From positions 170,405 through 234,404 of the forward strand of contig NZ_JAKFHA010000013.1 of the NCBI RefSeq assembly GCF_021502675.1: a stretch of DNA of 64,000 bases. Direction: 5' to 3'. The notes beneath the pieces were generated by a model. That model made no database searches and had not been told where the DNA came from. It saw nothing but the letters and a program-made list of their open reading frames with translations. This document shows, in pieces, positions 59,980 to 64,000 of the stretch. Numbering within the stretch: position 1 is the first letter of the stretch; each line of letters begins with the position of its first letter. The DNA comes from Yinghuangia soli (GTDB lineage: Bacteria > Actinomycetota > Actinomycetes > Streptomycetales > Streptomycetaceae). A program made the position numbers and the translations under genes.

Positions 59980-61159
59980 GCCGGAACCGAAGCCGGGCGC
60001 GGCACTGCGCCCCGCGGCCCCCGGGCCCGCGAAATCGTCCGTGCTGAACCTGCGCGTCGCCGCGGCGGTGATCGCCGTCGTGGTGATGGCCCTGATGCCC
60101 TACTACCTCACCGACTTCTGGCTGCTCACCGGGTTGTTCGCGATGGCCGCGGCACTCGGCGCGATCGGGCTGAACATCCTGTCCGGGACCACCGGGCAGC
60201 TCTCACTGGGGCACGCGTTCTTCCTCGCGGTCGGCGCGTACGGCTACATGTACTTCTCCGGCGACTCGGGCCGCAGCGGCACGCACGACATCTCCGGGCT
60301 CGGCCTGCCGCCGTTCATCGCGCTGATCCTGGCGGTGCTGCTGGCCGGCGCCGTGGGCGGCCTGTTCAGCCCGATCTCCGGGCGGCTGCGCGGCATGTAC
60401 CTCGGCATCGCGACGCTGGCGCTGGTCTTCATCGGCGAGCACGTCATGATCAACGCGCACAGCGTGACCGGCGGCTACAACGGCCGGGCCGCGGAGCCGA
60501 TGGAGTTCTTCGGCTTCACGCTGGCCGACGAGGACCCCTATCTGGAGGTCGCGGGCGTCGAGTTCGCCAAGTACGAACGCCTCTGGTACCTGGCGCTGGC
60601 ACTGCTGGTGATCGGCATCATCGTGGCCCGCAACCTGCTGCGCGGCCGCCCCGGGCGCGCGCTGGGCGCGGTGCGCGACAGCGAGATCGCGGCGGCCGTC
60701 ATGGGCGTGCCGGTGGCCCGCTTCCGGTCGATGGCGTTCGTGGTGTCGTCGATGTACGCCGGACTGGCCGGCGTGATCCTGGCCTTGGTGTTCGGCCGCA
60801 TGATCCCGGAGTACTTCGGTCTGGCGCTGTCCATCGACTATCTCGCGATGATCGTGATCGGCGGCCTCGGCTCGGTCGGCGGCGCGGTCGCGGGCGCGGT
60901 GTTCGTCACCGTGCTGCCGCAGCTCTTCGCGCACTATGCGGCGTCGCTTCCGCTGGTGGTGGAGTCCGGCGGCGACGGCGTGGGCCCGACCGAGGCGGCG
61001 CGCTACCTGTACGGCGCGGCGATCGTGCTGGTGCTGCTGTTCTCGCCCGGCGGACTGGCCGGCCTCGTCCGGCGCGTCCGCACCCCGCGCACCACTCCGC
61101 GCACCCCTGCCCGTTCCCGGTCCGCCCACTCGAAGGAACCCCAAGGAGCTGCCTCGTGA
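59972..61159 (+). CDS. livM: Branched-chain-amino-acid-type ABC permease LivM
   Basis: A 395-residue permease with about ten membrane helices. 'GAIGLNILSGTTGQLSLGHAFFLAVGAYGYMY' and 'GRALGAVRDSEIAAAVMGVPVARFRSMAFVVSSMYAGLAGVILALVFG' are characteristic of LivM. The GTG at 59972 overlaps livH by eight bases. A cytoplasmic tail of about 35 residues closes the protein. It overlaps livK (GTGA). Confidence 0.95.
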   Translation: MSEPEPKPGAALRPAAPGPAKSSVLNLRVAAAVIAVVVMALMPYYLTDFWLLTGLFAMAAALGAIGLNILSGTTGQLSLGHAFFLAVGAYGYMYFSGDSGRSGTHDISGLGLPPFIALILAVLLAGAVGGLFSPISGRLRGMYLGIATLALVFIGEHVMINAHSVTGGYNGRAAEPMEFFGFTLADEDPYLEVAGVEFAKYERLWYLALALLVIGIIVARNLLRGRPGRALGAVRDSEIAAAVMGVPVARFRSMAFVVSSMYAGLAGVILALVFGRMIPEYFGLALSIDYLAMIVIGGLGSVGGAVAGAVFVTVLPQLFAHYAASLPLVVESGGDGVGPTEAARYLYGAAIVLVLLFSPGGLAGLVRRVRTPRTTPRTPARSRSAHSKEPQGAAS

Positions 61160-62430
61160 AGCCACGCAAGGGCACCAGAGCCGCGGCCGCGGTCATCGCC
61201 ATCCTCGCGCTGTCCGCAACCGCGTGCAGCACGAAGGAGAAGGACAAGGACCCCGCCCCCAACGGGTCGGGGAACGCCGGCCAGCTGAAGACCGGCGCCG
61301 GAGTCTCCGACACCGAGATCAAGGTCGGTGAACTCTCGGACCTCAGCGGCCCGTTCGCCCCGCTCGGCAAGAGCGTCACGAACGCCGAGGCGCTCTACTA
61401 CGAGCAGCTGAACGCGGCCGGCGGCGTCTGCAACCGGCAGGTCAAGGTCGAGGTCAAGGACCACGGGTACGACCCGCAGAAGGCCGGCACCGCGTACACC
61501 GAGCTGTCCGGCAAGGTGGTCGGCATCTCGCAGCTGGTCGGCTCGGCGATCGTCACGCAGCTGAAGGACCAGATCGAGAAGGACGGCATCCTCACGCTGC
61601 CGCAGGCCTGGCCCTCCACGCTGCTCGGCAAGAAGGTCATCCAGGTGACCGCCACGACGTACGACGTCGAGATCATCAACGGCATCTCGTACCTGGCCAA
61701 GAACGTCGGCCTGGTGTCCGGCGACAAGGTCGGCCACATCTTCAGCGACGACGAGTTCGGGGCGAACAGCAACGCCGGTGCGAAGTACGCCGCGCAGCAG
61801 GCGGGCTTCTCGCTGGTCGAGCAGAAGATCAAGCCGACCGACGCGGACATGACCGCGGCGATCAGCGCGATGAAGTCGGCCGGCGTCAAGGCCATCATCG
61901 TCAGCGCCAGCCCGCGCCAGGTGGGCCCGATCATGGGCGGCACCGAGACGGCCGGCTTCAAGGTCCCGGTGCTCGCGCACTCGGTGGGCTTCCACCCGCA
62001 GCTGCTCGCGCTGGTGGGGGCGCCGATGGAGGCCCGGCTGTACGTCGCCAGCCCGGTGCCGTCCATCAACACCGACATGCCGCTGCTCACCAAGCTGGTG
62101 GCCGACTACAAGGCCAAGTACCCCGACCAGCCGATCGACCAGGGCGTGCTGTCCGGGTACACCACTGCGGCCATGTTCGGCGAGGCGCTGAAGGCGGCCT
62201 GCAAGGCCGGCGACCTGACGCCGGCCGGCGTCATGGCGGCGCACCGCGCCCAGACCTCGCTGGACCTCGGCTACGGGGCGAAGCTGGACTTCTCCTCGCC
62301 GGACAAGCCGCCGACGTACCAGACGTACATCCTGCGCGTGGACAAGACGGTGCCCAGCGGTCTGAAGACCGTCGAGCAGGCCTTCGAGTCGCCGGGCGCC
62401 CGGACGTACACGCTGCCGAAGCCGAGCTGA
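61156..62430 (+). CDS. livK: ABC substrate-binding lipoprotein LivK-like
   Basis: A 424-residue periplasmic-type binding protein of the Leu/Ile/Val/amide family. The signal ends in lipobox 'SATAC' with Cys24 lipidated. 'TEIKVGELSDLSGPFAPLGKSVTNAEALYYEQLNAAGGVCNRQVKVEVKDHGYDPQKAG' is the family N-lobe. The start GTG at 61156 follows AAGGAG. It is last in the operon; ligands in this family range from branched-chain amino acids to urea and short amides, and the neighbouring amidase-like and PucR genes favour amide or other nitrogen compounds. Confidence 0.93.
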   Translation: MKPRKGTRAAAAVIAILALSATACSTKEKDKDPAPNGSGNAGQLKTGAGVSDTEIKVGELSDLSGPFAPLGKSVTNAEALYYEQLNAAGGVCNRQVKVEVKDHGYDPQKAGTAYTELSGKVVGISQLVGSAIVTQLKDQIEKDGILTLPQAWPSTLLGKKVIQVTATTYDVEIINGISYLAKNVGLVSGDKVGHIFSDDEFGANSNAGAKYAAQQAGFSLVEQKIKPTDADMTAAISAMKSAGVKAIIVSASPRQVGPIMGGTETAGFKVPVLAHSVGFHPQLLALVGAPMEARLYVASPVPSINTDMPLLTKLVADYKAKYPDQPIDQGVLSGYTTAAMFGEALKAACKAGDLTPAGVMAAHRAQTSLDLGYGAKLDFSSPDKPPTYQTYILRVDKTVPSGLKTVEQAFESPGARTYTLPKPS

Positions 62431-62514
62431 TCCCGGCCCGAGCCGAGCGCACGCCGCCGCGCGGCAGGCCGGCCCCGGGAGGCGGGGCCGGCCGCCTGGC
62501 GGACCGGCAGAAGA

Positions 62515-62627
62515 GAACGGGCCCGGGGGGGGGGGGGGGGGGGGCCCCCCGGCCCGGCGGCCCGGGCACGCGCCCCCCCGCGGGCGCGCGTCCGGCTGCG
62601 CCCCCCCCCCCCCCCCCGGGCCCGTTC
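62515..62627. terminator. Giant poly-G/poly-C hairpin after the liv operon
   Basis: GAACGGGCCC at 62515-62524 followed by 20 G pairs with 17 C followed by GGGCCCGTTC at 62601-62627. The stem is 27 bp; 56 bases and further C-runs lie in the loop. It sits between the convergent liv operon and the PP2C-like gene and presumably ends both transcripts. A 13-base direct repeat (GTTCCCATGTCCC/GTTCCCACGTCCC) abuts it on the right. Confidence 0.6.
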
Positions 62628-62682
62628 CCATGTCCCGTTCCCACGTCCCGGTCCAAGTGCTCCCGCGTGCCGCGGGGAGCGG

Positions 62683-63429
62683 TCATTCGGGGCGCAGGTG
62701 GACGAGCCCGATCGGCCGGTGCGCCGAACCGGCGCGCAGCTCGGCGGCTCTGATGTATGCCAACAGGCCGTGCGCGCCGGTCTCTTCGAGCATGCGCACG
62801 GTGTCGGACCACGGCATGTCCGGCAGCGAGCGGGCCGCGCCGCCGTTGAGCAGCACCAGGGTGTGCACGTCGCGGCACGGCGAACTCCCGGTCGCGGCAT
62901 CGGCCGCGGCGGACGGCCGGGCACCCGCGGCATGCGCGCGTCCCGCGGGGTCGCGGATCGCGCGGACCGATGTGTCGCGCCGGATCAGCACCGCACCGGG
63001 GCCCAGCACCAGGTGGTCCAGGCGGTCTCCGGTGAGGCGTACGGCGACCACGGATGCGGTCGGCGTGCCGTGCAGCGCGAGGTCGCAGCGGCCGCCGTGC
63101 AGTGCCGCGGTCTCCGCGATGGCGTCGGACAGGCAGTCCGCGACGCGGCGTTCGGGCCGGTCCACGAGCCGGGTGAGCAGGTGCGCACCCAGCCGCCGCA
63201 GATACCAGCCGGTGCCGTGCCCGCAGCCTTCCACCGCGCCGCGGTGCGCGAGCGCGGTGGTGGCGATCACCGCCGCCTCGGGGGTGGCCAGCGCGAACAC
63301 CCGGTCGCGCGGCCGGTGTTCGGCATCGAAAAGGCCGCCGGTGCCGCGCGCGGCCGGTTCGTCTTCCGCAGAATCGCCGGCCGCGCCGAAAGCGCCCGAG
63401 CCCGGGTCCGTCACCACCTCGAGATGCAC
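62683..63429 (-). CDS. PP2C-phosphatase-like protein of unknown function
   Basis: A 248-residue protein. 'VFALATPEAAVIATTALAHRGAVEGCGHGTGWYLRRLGAHLLTRLVDRPERRVADCLSDAIAETAALHGGRCDLALHGTPTASVVAVRLTGDRLDHLVLGPGAVLI' follows the fold pattern of the PP2C-like domain (DxG... lost, 'HGTPTASVVAV' like 'GSTA..V'). The metal-binding aspartates are not all present, so it may not be catalytic. It is just downstream of a PLP decarboxylase on the same strand, 102 bases away. Start chosen as the most upstream ATG, 'MHLEVVTDPG'. Confidence 0.55.
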   Translation of the reverse strand: MHLEVVTDPGSGAFGAAGDSAEDEPAARGTGGLFDAEHRPRDRVFALATPEAAVIATTALAHRGAVEGCGHGTGWYLRRLGAHLLTRLVDRPERRVADCLSDAIAETAALHGGRCDLALHGTPTASVVAVRLTGDRLDHLVLGPGAVLIRRDTSVRAIRDPAGRAHAAGARPSAAADAATGSSPCRDVHTLVLLNGGAARSLPDMPWSDTVRMLEETGAHGLLAYIRAAELRAGSAHRPIGLVHLRPE

Positions 63430-63531
63430 GGTGATCAGTCTCGGGGAGGCACCCGTTCCGGGTCAGGTGCACGGGACGGATTGGCTCGAACGTGTCACCC
63501 GGATGTGACCTGGTGCCGTACGAGGCGCCGA

Positions 63532-64000
63532 TCAGGCCATCGTGTCGAGGATTTCGTGGACCATGTCCATGGTGGTGTGGGGGTGGAGGAAGGCGAAGCG
63601 GGCGACGGTTTCGCCTTCCCAGCCGGTGGGGGTGACGAAGCCGACCTGTCCGGCGAGGAGCCGGTCGGACCAGGCGGTGTAGTCCTCGGCGGTCCAGCCG
63701 GTGCGGCGGAAGACGACCGCGGACAGCTCGGGGTCGCGGATCAGTTCCAGGTGCGGCGTCGCCCGGATGACCTCCGCGGTCTCGCGGGCCAGGGTCAGCG
63801 CGGTCTCGACGGCGTCGGTGTAGGCCTGGACGCCGTGGACGGCGAGGGAGAACCACAGCGGCAGGCCGCGGGCGCGGCGGGTGAGGTGGTAGGCGTAGTC
63901 GGTGGGGTTCCACTCGTACTTGTCGCCGGTGTGCAGGACGTCGAGGTAGGAGGCGTCCTGGGTGTGCACGGCCTTGGCCAGGTGCGGGTCCCGGTAGATG
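63532..64000 (-). CDS. PLP-dependent group II decarboxylase, C-terminal part
   Basis: The last 155 residues of a protein that continues beyond the right edge. The visible 'YEWNPTDYAYHLTRRARGLPLWFSLAVHGVQAYTDAVETALTLARETAEVI' is typical of the C-terminal half of group II PLP decarboxylases such as diaminobutyrate, aromatic amino acid or glutamate decarboxylase; 'SRRARGLPLWFSL' is their conserved active-site-distal segment. The PLP lysine lies outside the window. The substrate cannot be stated. Confidence 0.8.
   Translation of the reverse strand, partial: IYRDPHLAKAVHTQDASYLDVLHTGDKYEWNPTDYAYHLTRRARGLPLWFSLAVHGVQAYTDAVETALTLARETAEVIRATPHLELIRDPELSAVVFRRTGWTAEDYTAWSDRLLAGQVGFVTPTGWEGETVARFAFLHPHTTMDMVHEILDTMA

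Noticed and set aside
1..64000. tRNA or rRNA genes
   Set aside because: No cloverleaf with a conserved TTCGA loop or rRNA motif was noticed on either strand by eye; a tRNAscan-SE run would settle this.

Overview
The window is very GC-rich actinomycete DNA with dense genes, GTG/TTG starts and purine-rich ribosome sites. It suggests a streptomycete or a close relative (Streptomycetaceae). The markers are SigR/RsrA, DasR with dasABCD, a WblE-type WhiB protein, SigH with its anti-sigma factor, nickel superoxide dismutase with its maturation protease, and a PdtaS-type kinase. Their order recalls the core region around sigR, dasR, sigH and sodN of Streptomyces coelicolor (from memory, not checked), with extra gene blocks inserted. 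No rRNA, tRNA or CRISPR array was seen.

Layout, left part (1-20.1 kb): a truncated ABC ATPase; a HEAT-like protein; a divergent Fur-type regulator and catalase; a CBS-domain protein; a histidinol-phosphatase-like enzyme; a TetR regulator with an operator-like palindrome, then a ferritin-like di-iron protein and a HAD hydrolase; a DUF4097 and a DUF2231 protein; rsgA-aroA; an SRAP protease-like protein; sigR-rsrA behind a textbook sigma-R promoter; an HD-GYP protein; and an ECF sigma factor (SigE family) with a coupled membrane protein.

Middle (20.1-42 kb): a biotin-related zone holds a biotinyl/lipoyl carrier domain, a small Cys-rich protein resembling the biotin synthase accessory protein BsaP, bioB and bioD, with a TnpB element (frameshifted) between bioB and bioD; bioF lies 14 kb further on. 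Next is the N-acetylglucosamine block: dasR divergent from dasABCD plus a SIS-domain deaminase-like gene, with two DasR boxes (dre) in front of dasA. nagA lies about 4.7 kb beyond the block and also has two dre sites. Between them are a LysR/SDR divergent pair and an ornithine-lipid pair (olsB-olsA).

Right part (42-64 kb): PdtaS-like kinase, wblE, lipid kinase, small membrane protein, sigH and its anti-sigma gene, sodN/sodX, a CGNR zinc-finger protein, malic enzyme and a zinc-type alcohol dehydrogenase. An apparent amide/amino-acid cassette follows: family-5 binding protein, dimethylformamidase-beta-like protein, PucR regulator, and a tightly overlapped livFGHMK transporter. A PP2C-like protein and the C-terminus of a PLP-dependent decarboxylase run to the right edge.

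Three themes recur. Stress sigma factors sit beside their antagonists. DasR sites link chitin/GlcNAc uptake with deacetylation. Unusually strong inverted repeats separate convergent genes, including a perfect 26-bp hairpin at 45945-46000 and a G20/C17 hairpin at 62515-62627.
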